NCBI GenBank assembly: GCA_038501625.1 | Contig: JAZAYU010000080.1 | Location: forward strand, 558,001 to 622,000 | Direction: 5' to 3' | Origin: Corbicula japonica | Taxonomy: Eukaryota > Mollusca > Bivalvia > Venerida > Cyrenidae | DNA length: 64,000 bases | In this document: positions 1 to 12,417 of the stretch, one piece after another | Numbering within the stretch: position 1 is the stretch's first letter | Layout of the letters: the number at the start of each line of letters is the position of its first letter | The notes under the pieces: model-generated | Told to the model about the DNA's origin: nothing | Database searches by the model: none | Seen by the model: the letters and a program-made list of their open reading frames with translations, nothing else | Program-made: the position numbers and the translations under genes

Positions 1-720
1 GAAAGGATTTTTTCCTGCGACTATTTTTACCAGAGTTTTTGCCCTTTGTTAATTTCAGTAGTTAAATCTTGTGGCGTCAACTCCTCCTAAACTATAAGGC
101 CGATTTCTTCCAAACTTGCACAGATGATCAAGCAGGATGTGCAGATGATCGTGAAGAAAGGATTTTTTTCCTGCAACCATTTTACCAGAGTTATGGCCCT
201 TTGTTAATTTAAGTAATTAAATCTTGTGGCGTCAACTCCTCCTAAACTACGAGGCGGATTTCTTGCAAACTTGCGCAGATGATGAAGCAGGATGTGTAGA
301 TGATCATGAAGAAAGTATTTTTTCCTGCAACCATTTTTACCAGAGTTATGGCCCTTTGTTAATTTCAGTAATTAAATCTTGTTAAATCTTCTCCTAAACT
401 ATAAGGCGGATTTCTTGCAAACTTGCACAGATGATGAAGAAGGATGTGTAGATGATCGTGAAGAAAGGATTTTTTCCTGCGACCATTTTTAACCAGAGAT
501 GGCCCTTTGAATTTTGTTTTTTTCAGTTATAATATCTTGTGGCATCAACTCCTCATTTACTTTTGGACAGATTTCTTTCTAACTTTCAGACCTTATCAAG
601 CTGGATTGGTAGATGATCATAAAGAAAAGATTTTTTCCTGCTGCCATTTTTACCAGAGTTATGGCCCTTTGTTTATTTCACTTACAAAATTTTGTGGCAT
701 CAACTCCACATTTTCTATAT
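1..720 (+). repeat. Tandem ~155-bp repeats, core of a Helitron-like (HINE/pearl) element
   Basis: About 4.5 units of a ~155-bp sequence containing the landmark TTATGGCCCTTTG and ACTCCTCCTAAACTA, starting before the window. The same unit occurs singly in the complete small element at 37543-37815 and in the fragment at 10160-10346. The short ORFs here are repeat artefacts. Confidence 0.8.
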
Positions 721-721
721 A

Positions 722-1426
722 CAGTCGAGTCGCGATTTTACGAATCGCGATTTTACGAAATAACGGTGTACTACGAATTGGGCGGCCGGTCCCGTCCGAA
801 CTCCTTCTTTATTCAATATAAAAAAGATGCGATCTAACGAAAACGCGATTTAACGAAAAATGCGATATAACGAATAATTATGACAGTCCCTTAAGCTTAT
901 TTACAGTGTAATAAACATGCAATTTAACGAATTTCGGTCCGACAGGTGATTTTCACACCCTTTCAAGCGATATCCGTGTTTTGCATTGTTGAGCAATTAT
1001 CGACCCAAGCAGTTGTGACACGATATGCTCTGTAAGCAATCAGCGGGCGTGTTTGCTTGTAACAAACAGTTTAAGTGATTGAATGTCAAATGTTCAAAAT
1101 TGTATAAAATCTGAAACACTTGTATTGCTTGTCATTCTACTTCTGTTATTTAATTCTGCATGATTTTATTCCAACGGCGAATCTTAGTTAATATATCAGT
1201 AAATTGATATCGGCATTATCTAAATATTAAATACATCGAACGTTTCTTTTATTTAATTATTGACCTTGACATATAACAACAATAACACCTTATGTCATAT
1301 AACGACATTGACGTTTTGCGACGGTATCAACAACCAAACATATCAAAAATGCGATACTACGAAAAATGCGATTTTACGAATAATCGGCTTGGTCCGATGC
1401 CTATTCGTTAAATCGCGACTGGACTG
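722..1426. mobile_element. pogo/Tigger-like non-autonomous element, copy 1
   Basis: Ends CAGTCgAGTCGCGATTT and inverted CAGTCcAGTCGCGATTT with TA on each side, as for Tc1/mariner-pogo elements. 705 bp, no transposase. Sub-terminal motifs GATTTTACGAA and TAACGAA recur inside. It split the ~155-bp unit array: the rest of that unit resumes at 1429. Confidence 0.8.
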
Positions 1427-1428
1427 TA

Positions 1429-1568
1429 GCTGATTTCTTTCAAACTTTCACAAATGATTAGACATGATGTGCAGATGATTGTAAAGGACATTGTCTTGCA
1501 ACAATTTTCACCAGAGTTGTGGCCCTTTGTTTATGTTAGTTATTAGTCGGCCGCTTCTGCGGCCGACT
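1429..1568 (+). repeat. Remainder of the interrupted ~155-bp unit with a terminal hairpin
   Basis: Continues the array after the pogo-like insertion, then ends in a perfect 10-bp stem, AGTCGGCCGC / GCGGCCGACT with a 4-nt loop (1545-1568). A GC hairpin in AT-rich DNA fits a Helitron-like 3' end, though no CTAG follows. Confidence 0.55.
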
Positions 1569-2349
1569 TATATTTGTGCTTACTTTGAGAATTTGATGTA
1601 GAAGGAGAGCAGCATAATCTCAGAAATGTTTGTATTTTTGTTCACATATATATTCATGAGAGATGTTTTTTTTTAAAAAAAGGATTCACGAATTGTTAAC
1701 GATGTGCACCATTGGAACTGGGTGACATCGCTTTGTAGGATTTCAGTGATTTTTAAAAAAAAATAAAATAATAAGTTCTCCTGAGCACGTGACTATTTTT
1801 TGTCGGGATAATAGCATAATTTCAGAAATGGTTTTATTTTTGTTCCGAGATATATTTAAATGAGAGTTGTTAAGCAAAAAAAGTATGAACAAATGGTAAA
1901 CGAATTGTACCATAGAAACTGGTTGACAACGCTTTGTAGGATTTCCTTTATTTTTCTTAAATTTTGAAATAATAAGTTCTCCTGAGCACGTGACTATTTT
2001 TTGAAAACAACGGTAAACGGTCTTTCCGTATAGTCGGTTAAGGACGTTGACTGTTGCACTGTAGATGTACCTGTTGTGAGTTTTGGAACACAATTCGTGA
2101 AAGTTGTGCTCGGAAACAAAGGTTTGAATAAATGTACAATAGCGATACTGGTCATCCATTGTTTTTAATTGTACATTTCAAGACGTAGTTTCCGTATAAT
2201 CGGTCAGGGATGCTGACCTTTGCACTGCGTTTATACCTATTGTGATCTTGTGGAACATAATTGGTGAGATTGTTTTTTCGGGACAAAACGTAATTATACT
2301 ATAAAATTATGGTACGTTGCTTTTTTAATCGTGCAATGGTTGTTTGTAA
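1569..2349. repeat. Degenerate duplicated repeats, no gene
   Basis: The phrase AAGTTCTCCTGAGCACGTGA occurs at ~1772 and ~1973, and the stretch around TTTCCGTATAGTCGG (2022) is echoed at ~2188. These are two divergent tandem copies of an unidentified element of ~200 bp. The ORF on the minus strand over it has no recognisable domain. Confidence 0.5.
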
Positions 2350-2586
2350 ATGATTGTTAGTGATGTTCTGATTAATCAGTTAATCAACGAATCATTGAGG
2401 ATCGGTCGCTGACGTGACGATGACGATATTTCAATTTCGTCAACGAATTATTGATTTGTACAGAGTTGTCTGTTCATTACAAAAAGCGGTTGTTAAACGC
2501 ATTTTGATTGGTCCGAATGTTATTTTTCGCCAATCAGAACTCCAATATTAGCACACGTGTAGGCTAGATATCGAAGATGGCGTCAA

Positions 2587-2746
2587 GTGAAACTATATCC
2601 TGTGCCAAATATTGGCAAAAAGAAATCGCCGATCTGGCAACATTTCGGGTTCAAGCTACACGATGTTACGAAGCCACCACGAAATGAAAATATAAATACG
2701 ACGACAGTTTACTGCAACTATTGCAAAAAGGCGTATAAAAATCACC
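2587..2746 (+). CDS. hAT transposase exon 1: first half of BED finger
   Basis: KKSPIWQHFGF and the Cys pair CNYC. Donor GTAAGT. The true 5' end is uncertain because no in-frame ATG is present. Confidence 0.7.
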
Positions 2747-5615
2747 GTAAGTTGTTGAAATTTTGTGAACATTTGCAGTTTAGCGGTCCCCGGGAAGTAA
2801 TAGCAAAATGACCTTAATATAATTTAATAATAACTATCGGGGGCTGCCGATAATAGGTGTTCCATCCTACATTAAGTCTGTTGAAATTAAACTATATTTT
2901 GCATTGTTTTTGTTTTAGAAAGACAATAAAACATACATGTATACTCATAAATGGACCATTGCTTATTTGTCACATCAAAATAATAAGAATAAATGATCAC
3001 ACAATGTTTCTTACAACTGTCAGATAAAATGTTTACATGTCACAAATTTAGGCAAAGGAAGATACATTATCAAATAATTAAAATTTCTATGTCACTGCTG
3101 GAGGACTCCTTCAACAAATTAATTTGCTTTATGGTTTTCTGTTTCAGAGGCAACTACAACAATGATTTTTCACATTCAACAAGAACATCCGCACATTAAG
3201 CTGAAGTGTAGTCTCAATGACGCTGCAACAACTGTTGATTCTATACAGACCAGCTTGCAAGCTAAGCCTAAACAGACGACACTTAGTAGCTTTTGTAGAC
3301 CACAGCAACAGATGCCGCAGATGTCCATTACCAAACACCAAAAACTTGAAAAAACATTAATGGCTCTGTTCGTTGACAAAATGCTTCCACTTAGTTTGTT
3401 GGAACATGCTTCCTTTAAAGCATTTGTTTCTGAACTGGATCCTCGTTTCAAAATTCCTTGCCGACTAACTATGTTAAGAAAAATTACGGACAGCTATAAC
3501 AATGCAGTTGCTTTGTTGCACCACGATCTATCAGGCTGTGCAAGTGTCTCACTGACACATGATTCCTGGACTTCCCTCATGACCGAGTCTTATGATACCA
3601 TCACTGTTCACTACATCAATTCTGATTGGGATCTGCATTCTGGTGTACTACAAACCTCACATTTTGCTGGTAAACACACAGGTAACATAGCAACTTTATT
3701 GTTAAAATCATATATGATACCTGTATTTAAATTAGCAATAAATTTGGTACTGTACCTAGTTTGAAAACTAGTCTGTATGGTATTCGTTAAAGATATACCT
3801 GATAAATAAAACTGATATATGTGGACAAAAACATCAAATGTATTGTCATGTACCACAAAAATCACAACAAGAGATGTAGCACCCTATTCATTACAGTTAC
3901 AGTCAACAATTTATCATTTGCAAACGCTTTCAGAAAGTCCATAGATTTTTGTCAATAAAAGATTTTGTAAGTTTCACCAGCATAAACACATACGCATGTG
4001 TTAAGATGTGTAAAATAAATGATAACTGCCGAAAATATGTCCGTAGATTGCGTAAATAAACGTTTATACAAGTTTCACCAGGATAAACACATACAAATGT
4101 GTGAAGATGCTTTCGAACCGACATTCATAGACGAGTCATCATTTCTACTGAAAATCTGCCAGTTACATTGTTTTCTTTCTATGTTATAATAATTATTGGT
4201 ATCTGAAAACAGGCATCTTATGCTTATATTGCGTTTATTAATAAGGACGCAGTCTTATGTTTATATTTTGTATGAATTTTTCAGGTGAAAACATCAGCCA
4301 TCACCTGGCTGCAGTGATTAAGTCCTGGAATCTTAGAGATTATGTGTTTGTAACTGATAATGCGGCAAATGAGCAGAAAGCCATTCGATTACTAGGTGCT
4401 CCACGAATTGGTTGTTATGGGCACCGACTGAACCTTGTTGTCAAACATGCCCTTGCCAACACTGATGCTTGTCACCTTGTGGAAAAAGGGCGACATCTTG
4501 TTACATTTTTTCACTGCAGTACATCTGCCACAGAGCTTTTACTTGAAAAGCAGAAACTTCTCCTGCCAGAAGCTGAGCAGAACCATCGACTCATACAAGA
4601 TGTACAGACGAGGTGGAACTCTACCCTGGACATGTTGTCTCGTCTGTATGAACAACACCAGACACTGTGTGCTGTTGCAGCTGATACTGGTGTGCTAGGT
4701 AAACGAGCAAAAGAGCTAGGTAGTAAGCTTTACACATTCAAAGAGCAGAATGATGTGAAAGACTTGATTGATCTCTTGCAACCATTCAAGATTGCCACTC
4801 AGACTCTATCTAGTGACAAATATCCTACCCAGGGGTTAATTTTGCCAGTGCTTAAAAAACTTAGTCTTGCTTTGGAGATCAGGCCTGATGACAGTGTCAT
4901 GATAAAAGCAATGAAGGCAGACATGACTATGCAGTTAGAGTCGCGAACAACTGACAAGGATTATGCTCTTGTTGCATCACTCCTTACACCTTCTACAAAA
5001 CAAATGTTGTTCATATCTGATGAGGATCGCCTCATAGCCCATAACTTACTATTCGAACAGCTTTTGGAGTCGCACACAAAATTTCTTGTGAAGAATGAGC
5101 AAACCATTGATCAGAATGCGAACACATTAGTAGACCTTCCAGAGCTCCCATCACTTCCAGGACCATCAGCGGATGTTACCAGTGAACAAATATGTGTTTC
5201 TGATGAATTAAAGCCGGAAGTTTGCTCTGTACCAAGCAAAAAAATTAAAACCACCATTGAGGATAAGAAGGAAACTCATGGAACGTCTTGGCTACAGGAT
5301 GTTATTTTTGTTAGCCAGTCTGAACCACTCTCGCCAAAGGAATTGGCTAGCAATGAACTGAAAAGTTATTTGGCTGAACCTGTGCCCACCCTTGCGTGTT
5401 CTGATCTTTCTTGGTGGAAACAGAATGATTTGAAATATCCCAAGTTGGCTATTCTTGCCAGAAAGCATTTAAGTACACCTGCATCCAGTGTGAGTGCGGA
5501 ACGAATATTCAGTCTCACAGGCAACATTATTTCCAAGAAGAGAGCACGGTTAAAACCTGAACTGGTTGAGAAATTAGTCTTTTTAAACAAAAACAAGTAT
5601 TTGTTGAAAGATTAG
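2587..5615 (+). CDS. hAT transposase (ZBED-like), three exons
   Basis: Cut-and-paste transposase of the hAT superfamily. Exons: 2587(or earlier)-2746, 3148-3681, 4285-5615, joined in phase. Domains in order: BED zinc finger (CNYC ... HIQQEH, split by intron 1), an RNase H-like core with acidic residues in SLTHDSW and VTDNAAN, the hAT-typical CYGHRLNLVVKHAL, and the C-terminal dimerisation block with the third acidic residue in SSVSAERIFS. About 670 residues, normal for the family. Odd: the only good ATG (2577) is one base out of frame with the BED exon, and an in-frame stop lies just before it, so either a small indel has broken the start or an upstream exon exists. The rest of the frame is uninterrupted. 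Confidence 0.88.
3148..3681 (+). CDS. hAT transposase exon 2: second half of BED finger, core start
   Basis: FHIQQEH supplies the His pair; LDPRFKIP and LTHDSWTSL are typical ZBED/hAT motifs. Acceptor TTTCAG, donor GTAACA. Confidence 0.88.
4285..5615 (+). CDS. hAT transposase exon 3: catalytic core and dimerisation domain
   Basis: 443 codons plus two bases, starting HTGENISHHL across the junction and ending before TAG. Holds the second Asp, the C/H motif and the YPKLAILARK...RLKPE dimer domain. Confidence 0.93.
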
Positions 5616-6159
5616 GAATGGTCTGTGTAGATATTGTTATAAGTGCCTAGGGCATCTGTGAATGACAAATTTCAGGGGTCATTAGTTTGAACACCTTTCA
5701 AGAACTTAAACATATTTCTTTTTTGTTACTGGTTACATTGTTAAGTTGCCAATGTTTGTTTCTGGTTGGTATTATTTTCAAAGGAAACATGTCAAGAGAC
5801 TAGTCATGAGTAATTTGAACTAATTTCTAGTCATTATTTAGGAGAAATGTGTCATGAAAAGACAAAGGATTGATATGGTATCTGTTTGTGACTGTAATTT
5901 ATAAAACTTGCTGTTAAAAACTGAATCATTAAAATACAGCGTAATTCTAGTTCATTATGTGTGCATGAGTTACCTCATTAAATTTATCAAATTTAATTAA
6001 TTTTGTGCTGTTCATTGGCTGTAAATGAGGTTAAATTGTTGTAGTTATAACATCATTGGTCATTTCTTATTTAATCGGGTTTATTCGAGTAATCATCGAC
6101 TTTACCCTCCGATTAATCGATTAAAATTTCATGGACCGATTACAATCACTAATGATTGT

Positions 6160-7761
6160 TATATACCGTGTCGATTGTTTTACGGGTTTGACATTGTTTC
6201 GTAACACAGACGGCGTTTAGCCCAAACTACACACAACTCTGGTGATCTCCCCTTGATTGTGTTACCCAAAAATATTGAACACTTTCGTTAGAACAAATTT
6301 CTAATGTTTTGTGCGAATTTAAATTGTGAAAGTTATAAATATGATGCAAACTGAGTTTTTCGGAAGTGGAATTAACATCACAGATAGTACGTGAAATCCT
6401 GAAAGGATTACAAATAAACACAGACATGGATAAAAAAAATTATCTGTGATTTCAAGAGGTCATGGCATAACGGTTTTAACTGTTTAAAACTATCCCAAAT
6501 AGTGTGCAGTCATTGTATGCATAAATGTGCAATCAACTTTACTAAAACAGTATGGCATATTTTGCATATAATGATTTGTATAAAACCAGCTGCATGAAAA
6601 CACATCTGATTATTGTTTACATTTACTGGTGAGGATGTAGTCTTACTAAAGATAGACTCTTCAAGCCCTTAGGACAACAAAGTTCTGTATCACACTGGCA
6701 GTTAAACACCCTCCAGGTTTACAAGTCTTGAAGGTAAATAGTTGTATTTTTTTACTAGAATAGCTTAAACTAGATCTAGCTTCTTAAATTTCAATGATAT
6801 AATATTTGTTTTTTCAATATGACCACTTTACACATGGATTAAAGAAACTGGTATTTTTAATTTTTAAATTATCTAGTTTTTGCCAGGTAATTATCGCAAC
6901 AACAGGAAAAAATTATGACGATCAGTTTGGATTAAACTTGAAAATTAACCATGTCAGACTTAATTTTCCTGCCCCAGGGATTTCAATAGATGCAGGTTCT
7001 TGCATTTTGATGCAAGCAAATTAGTTTTTCTACATTTGACCGTTCCTGATTTTGAGCTTGGGTTCTTTTGATGAAGAAATCATGGTCGAATATTGCAAGA
7101 ATAAAGATAAATATTGTGTCTGCATTTTAATTATAAAATGAATACTTATATTAGACCACTGAACATATATTTAAACGAAGTTAAAGCACTTTTATAAGTA
7201 GTTAAGTTCAAGTTGAACACAAGATATATTGCAACTATTTAATTATGAGCCCTTAAAAACTCTCAACAGGGACAAACAACCTCTGGTTTTAAAAAGCTAT
7301 TGAAATCCGAAATCCCTGCACCTCTGAAAAGACTTTACACGAGCAAAGAACAGTCGTTGGCTCATTAGATGTGATAAATTTGTGAATAAAAAACATATTT
7401 AAAAGAACATATTAAACTTAGCCAGGGGGTCAAAAGTGAAAAAAATCAAATATGCTTGCATAAAAATGCAAGAATCTGCATCTTTTGAAATCCCTAAATG
7501 ATATCTTCTAATGAAAATAATTTAACTAAATGGCATTTAAAGAACATAGATGTATTAATATTTCTGATGACAAACTAAGAATAATTATATATATTATAAT
7601 TACCTATGTATTAACTTTAATAGTTATAGTAACTGTAATAGCTTTATGATGTACATGTAGAGTAATTTCTAAATTTTTAGTTGAAGATGATAATATTCAC
7701 TAAGAAAGATTGTTCAGGTCATTATAAGGGGCAAAACTAAAAATTATTGATCAAGGGCACC
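6160..7761. other. AT-rich stretch without recognisable gene
   Basis: Right flank of the hAT insertion, presumably MLH1 intron. No ORF with family features, no clear repeat structure seen. Confidence 0.5.
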
Positions 7762-7976
7762 TTTCTGCTATAAAAATATGCCTTTCATTGCTTGTGTTAC
7801 TAGTGTAGATCCAGATCAGACTGAACAATTGTGCCATCTGATCAGATCTACATTGGTCATGTCTTGTTCAGAAATAACCAAATATGAATCTGAAAGTGAA
7901 TATTGCAGATTATGAATAAACAGCAAAGAGATGCAGGGTGATCCTGATCTACACTGTTTGCATATGTTAAGGGTTG
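7762..7976. repeat. MITE family A, divergent copy
   Basis: Contains GTAGATCCAGATCAG and the inverse GATCCTGATCTACACTG arms, ends eroded. Family A full copies are ~240 bp, start TTAACCCTTTCCTCCATA, end TATGGAGGAAAGGGTTAA, and each half holds its own inner palindrome (GATCCAGATCAGCCGGCACA...TGTGCCGTCTGATCAGGATC). Confidence 0.6.
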
Positions 7977-8890
7977 AAGTAAGAAATGGATTTTCTGTGC
8001 AAAAGTCAATTATTCCATGTTTTGTGTCTACTCTTTCCATGCAGCTTTTATTCCATGTGTGACAATATTAGACCATAAGATTAGACCATATCAACATGCA
8101 TATCAGTTTGGCTAATCAGAGTCTGTTAATGTTTTGATCTTTTAGGTACATGTACTTCCTGGTCAAGATTCAAAGAATGTATATATAGATCAGATAGATG
8201 TGGTGCATGCATTAAAAGGGTCTAAATAAAATTGACAGATAACAGTGGGAAAAGAGTGTCTGTTAAAGGCTTTAGCTAATGAAATGAATTTAAAGAGCCC
8301 CTTTATCTGATTTATAAGGTTGGACACTTCCTAAAAATATGGTTACATTAACATAACTCTGGCTCCCTCTGACACATTGTTATACATGAAACCAAGATCA
8401 AACAGCCTTTCATGGGGTCCCTGTGTATTTACGTTGAAAGTGAAAATATTCAAGAGACATAGTACAAGGTAAAGAAATAAGCTATAACAATATATGAAAT
8501 AAATACAATTTTGCTAACTCAACAATTTCCAAACTATATGACTAACACAGAAAAATGTGTTGTTCCTCTTTTATTTACTAAATGACATTTATAAGGCTAA
8601 TGGCATTGTTTTAAGTTGTGATGTGTTGCTATAAAGCATGAATATAAAATTATCATCAAAATTGTTATTTGTGTAAATATTGAGTTGCATAAAACCAGGG
8701 CTAGGCATTCTGGGTAGTGATGTATTTGATCCTGGTATTGCTCGATCAAACATACATGTATCCTGTAATGTTTTTGTATTTATCCTGTTCAATTGCTTTT
8801 AATGTCCCCTTTCTCATTTATTTAAACAGTTCCCCAAAAATTACTTTTGTCAATTTTTTGACCAGTTTTATTTTGTTGAATATCCCCATT
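7977..8890. other. AT-rich stretch without recognisable gene
   Basis: Probable MLH1 intron. A possible acceptor at ~8148 opens a short frame that does not resemble MLH1. Confidence 0.45.
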
Positions 8891-9430
8891 TCTACCAACT
8901 ATTGTATTGGATAATTTTCAATGATTGTTGTATCTGAGTTATTGGTATTTATATGCAATCCCCCCTCAATTTCTACAAAGAGCATTAGCAAGAAACATAA
9001 CTCTGTGTACCTTTATTATGGGATTATCTCCCCGTTTTGTACTATGGTTAACCTGTTTCGGCAAGTTGGATATTTCTTAATTTCTACTAAGGGCATTGGC
9101 ATGAAAGTTCTCACACTTACTTAACAGTGCATAGTTTATGACGCTTACAAGTTACTTATTTCTGGCTAGCTTATTCTTGGGGTTATCTCTCGATTTTATA
9201 CTAAGAGATAAATGGTTAACCTGTTTCTGAAAGTTGGATATTTCTCATTGTCTGCAAAGAACAGTAAAATTAATTTAACACACTTACTTAACAGTGCACA
9301 GGTCATGGCCCTGACAAGTTAAATAACTCCAGCTACCTTATTTCTGAGGTTATCTTCCCATTTTGTACTTAGAGAAATGGTTTATCTGTTTCAGCATGTT
9401 GGATATTTCTCAATTTCAATCATGTGCCTC
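8891..9430 (+). repeat. Three ~167-bp tandem repeats
   Basis: GGTTAACCTGTTTCGGCAAG-type anchor at ~9047, ~9214 and ~9379 with decreasing similarity; an older copy may precede them. Resembles the core arrays of the Helitron-like elements but no ends were found. Confidence 0.6.
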
Positions 9431-10159
9431 TAATAAATGCCCACCCTCCAAATACTTGCATCATCAGTATTTGTAATAATGCCTAAGCATTAATTACATA
9501 AAATATGTAACTTTCCCAATTTTGTCATGAATAATCTGTACATTGTAATCTTAGATTATAAATATGTTACATTAATTGATTTTCATGTAAAATACTTTTT
9601 ATTCTCAGGTTCTGACACAAGAAAGTTCTTTTTTCTCATTATTTAGATCTAACTTGTGATTTCTTGCTGTTTTAAATATCTATTTAAATTTGTATCATGA
9701 CAAACTTCGCTACCGGGGCATATGTGTTGTCCAAATACAGCTTCGTTTTTGTTTTTTTTTTATTTACAATGAAAATTTTACTGCAATTTAACTTATATCA
9801 CATATCTCATTCAACATAGGAAACACACAATGTTGCAAGCACATAAAATGTCTTCTATAGGAGTTTCTTCATTCTGTTTAGTTATTATAAATCTTCATAA
9901 CTGGAATAAAACTGGAATTCCTGTTACATTGAACATTATGTGTTTGTTTTATTTTGATTATGTTTACGCTCCGCTGGCTTGTGCAAGCAGCCCTTTCAGT
10001 GCTTTGATTTTTTTCATGTGACGATTTTTGAAAAAGACTGGAGCCCGTACTATCGGGATGTTGACTGTTTCACTGCGTATGTTCTGATTTTTGTAGTAAT
10101 ACAACGTAATAATCGCAGTCATTCAGATTTCTTCAGAGCAGTGTGATTACATTGTTGTA
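9431..10159. other. AT-rich stretch without recognisable gene
   Basis: No coding signal; a poly-T tract near 9750. Probable MLH1 intron. Confidence 0.45.
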
Positions 10160-10346
10160 ATTACATGAAAATCCTTCTCCCGCCGACTTTGATGCCTTGC
10201 ATCAAAATTTTTCTTGTTAAATTTTGTGGCACTTACTCCTCATTTACTAATCATGATCACCACATGTTGTTAATACCTGATACAAAATTTTGTAACAAAT
10301 GTTGTTGCAGCAGTGGGGGCATCAGTGTCCTGAGGACACAGTCTAG
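10160..10346 (+). mobile_element. Helitron-like (HINE) 3' fragment
   Basis: Last part of the ~155-bp-unit family. It ends with hairpin GTGTCCTGAGGACAC, then AGT and CTAG followed by T, the hairpin plus CTRR terminus of Helitron-type elements. Confidence 0.65.
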
Positions 10347-10373
10347 TTTTCTAAATGTTCTCATTTGGTATGT

Positions 10374-10505
10374 TATATGCATTTGGGTACCGACGTGAAA
10401 AAATCAGTAAAATAAAAATGATATTCTACTGTTTGAAAACAGTGGAATACCACTTTTATTTCACCAGGAAAATTCTTTGATTCACTGAAGAGCATTAAAT
10501 TAACT
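10374..10505 (+). repeat. Repeat family C fragment
   Basis: About 130 bp around TGTTTGAAAACAGTGGAATA; a related copy lies at ~52,070-52,200, inside an interrupted family A MITE. Confidence 0.55.
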
Positions 10506-10703
10506 CACTGAATGTGATAACAGCCTCCTCTTTATTGCATACTGTGGTATCATTATATTTTGCATTGGTTTAATTTTAACATATTTCCTGCTTTGCAGTG
10601 AGCACAAAATCAAACCACAGCAAATAGATACCACATTATATGTAGTAATACTACTATGTGAATTTGTTTGTATGAAAATGTCATTTGCAACAAAAGCGTG
10701 GAA

Positions 10704-10933
10704 TTAACTCTTTACTCCATATATATCCATTAAAATGCATGTGCGACCAGTGTAGATCCAGATCATTCAGCACATCTGTGCCATCTGACCTGGATCTGCA
10801 CTGACCTCATTTGGTCTGAATGACTTATGAATCTAAAAGTGAACAGTGAAGATCCTGATCAGGTTTGCTGGCTGATCTGGATCTACATTGTTCACCCATG
10901 CAATAAAGGTATTTCTGTGAGGTAAAGGATTAA
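10704..10933. repeat. MITE family A copy
   Basis: Full length with TTAA at both ends; arms moderately diverged (ATTAACTCTTTACTCCAT). Confidence 0.75.
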
Positions 10934-11286
10934 ATGATACTACAGCACTTAATGTTTAAAGCTGCAAAATTTGAGTGTATTTTCAGATCTTTCCTTGTAC
11001 CACTTGCGACATCACAAAAATTCTAAATTCATTTTGTTTTTTTTCCCTGACAAACATTTATTTCAGGATTAAGTTGATATTAGATTGTGTTCATTAAGGA
11101 ATGGAAAACATTTGCCAGGTTGTTTTAAGTGTGTGAGAACTTGGCTGGTTTACTGTAGCCATACTTTAAACAACCCAAATGTTCTTTCATAATCAGATGA
11201 AAACAGTATTATAGTGAGACATCATAGAAGTTGCAGTTGAAGTGTTAATTTTGTGAATTGCAGCATTGTTACTGTTGATTTTGTAG

Positions 11287-11379
11287 GATGGATGTATTCA
11301 CACGTTACCGCTGGTATTGGATGATTATGTCCCTGACCTGGAAGGCCTGCCCATGCTGGTGCTCAGACTGGCAACTGAG
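11287..11379 (+). CDS. MLH1: MLH1 antepenultimate exon
   Basis: [20 protein letters not shown]... ending LRLATE. Acceptor TTTTGTAG, donor GTAATC. The last ~30 nt with the donor are repeated six more times immediately downstream. Confidence 0.95.
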
Positions 11380-12386
11380 GTAATCCTGATCACGTTTCTT
11401 ACCTGCTCATGCTGGTGCTCAGACTGGCAACTGAGGTAATCCTGCTCACGTTTTTTTACCTGCTCATGCTGGTGTTCAGACTGGCAACTGAGGTAATCCT
11501 GATCACGTTTCTTACCTGCTCATGCTGGTGCTCAGACTGGCAACTGAGGTAATCCTGATCACGTTTCTTACCTGCCCATGCTGGTGCTTAGACTGGCAAC
11601 TGAGGTAATCCTGCTCAGGTTTCTTACCTACTCATGCTGGTGCTCAGACTGGCAACTGAGGTAATCCTGATCATGTTTCTTGCCTGCTCATGCTGGTGCT
11701 CAGACTGGCAACTGAGGTAATCCTGCTCACGTTTCTTACCTGCTCATGCTTCTTAGCTTGCTTGTTTTATATCAATCATAGGGAAATAATTCTGACCCCC
11801 TTTGATGAAGCAGGGTTATATTGCTTTGCACATGTCAGTCACTCTGTTTGTGTTTCTGTGGTCCGTAACCAACAATTTCCAATCAATATGTAGACAATGA
11901 TTTTGCTTACAGGCCTCAGATTTAGTAGGATGTTTGGTCATCAACTGTTCTCAGGTGTTATTTCATAGGTGTTCAGGTAGATCCGGATCTGGATCTTCAC
12001 TTGTCCCACATAGGATATAAGCTACATGAATTAGATATTTTTATGCCCCCAAAGGGAGGCATATAGTAATCGCACTGTCCGTCCGTCCGTCCGTCCGAAA
12101 TTATTTTGTCCTCGCTTCTTCTCCGAAACCGCTGGAGGGATTTGTTTGAAACTTCACAGGAGTGTTGGTCACCAAGCCTATTTGTGCATATCGTCAGGAT
12201 TTTCTGCTCGGATTATTATTGGCTGAGTTATGGCCCTTTTTAGCAAAATCTTGTCCTCGCTTCTTCTCCGTAACCGCTTGAGGGATTTCATTGAAACTTC
12301 ACAGGAGTGTTTGTCACCAGCCTAGTTGTGCATAGCATAAGGAATTTCTGGTCAGATTAATTTTGGCTGAGTTATGGGCCTTTTCA

Positions 12387-12417
<31 letters not shown>

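Larger units (their letters stand above)
2358..6151 (+). mobile_element. hAT DNA transposon, apparently complete with 8-bp target duplication
   Basis: The element starts TAGTGATGTTCTGATTAATC and ends in the inverse ...GATTACAATCACTA. It is flanked on both sides by the identical octamer ATGATTGT (2350-2357 and 6152-6159), the 8-bp duplication expected of hAT insertions. The terminal repeats share only the outer 7-8 bases well. Inside is a BED-finger transposase in three exons on the + strand. The perfect duplication argues for a fairly recent insertion, but the transposase start is out of frame (see that entry), so this copy may not be self-sufficient. Confidence 0.85.

Noticed and set aside
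1..837. Overlapping + strand frames of 74-104 codons
   Set aside because: They span Helitron-like core repeats and the pogo-like end and have no conserved features.
2577..2692. Short frame starting at ATG 2577 as its own gene
   Set aside because: It overlaps the BED-finger exon in another frame and ends quickly; more likely the broken start of the transposase.
8148..8230. Possible upstream MLH1 exon after TTTTAG at ~8148
   Set aside because: Its translation does not match the MLH1 C-terminal domain and lacks a good donor.
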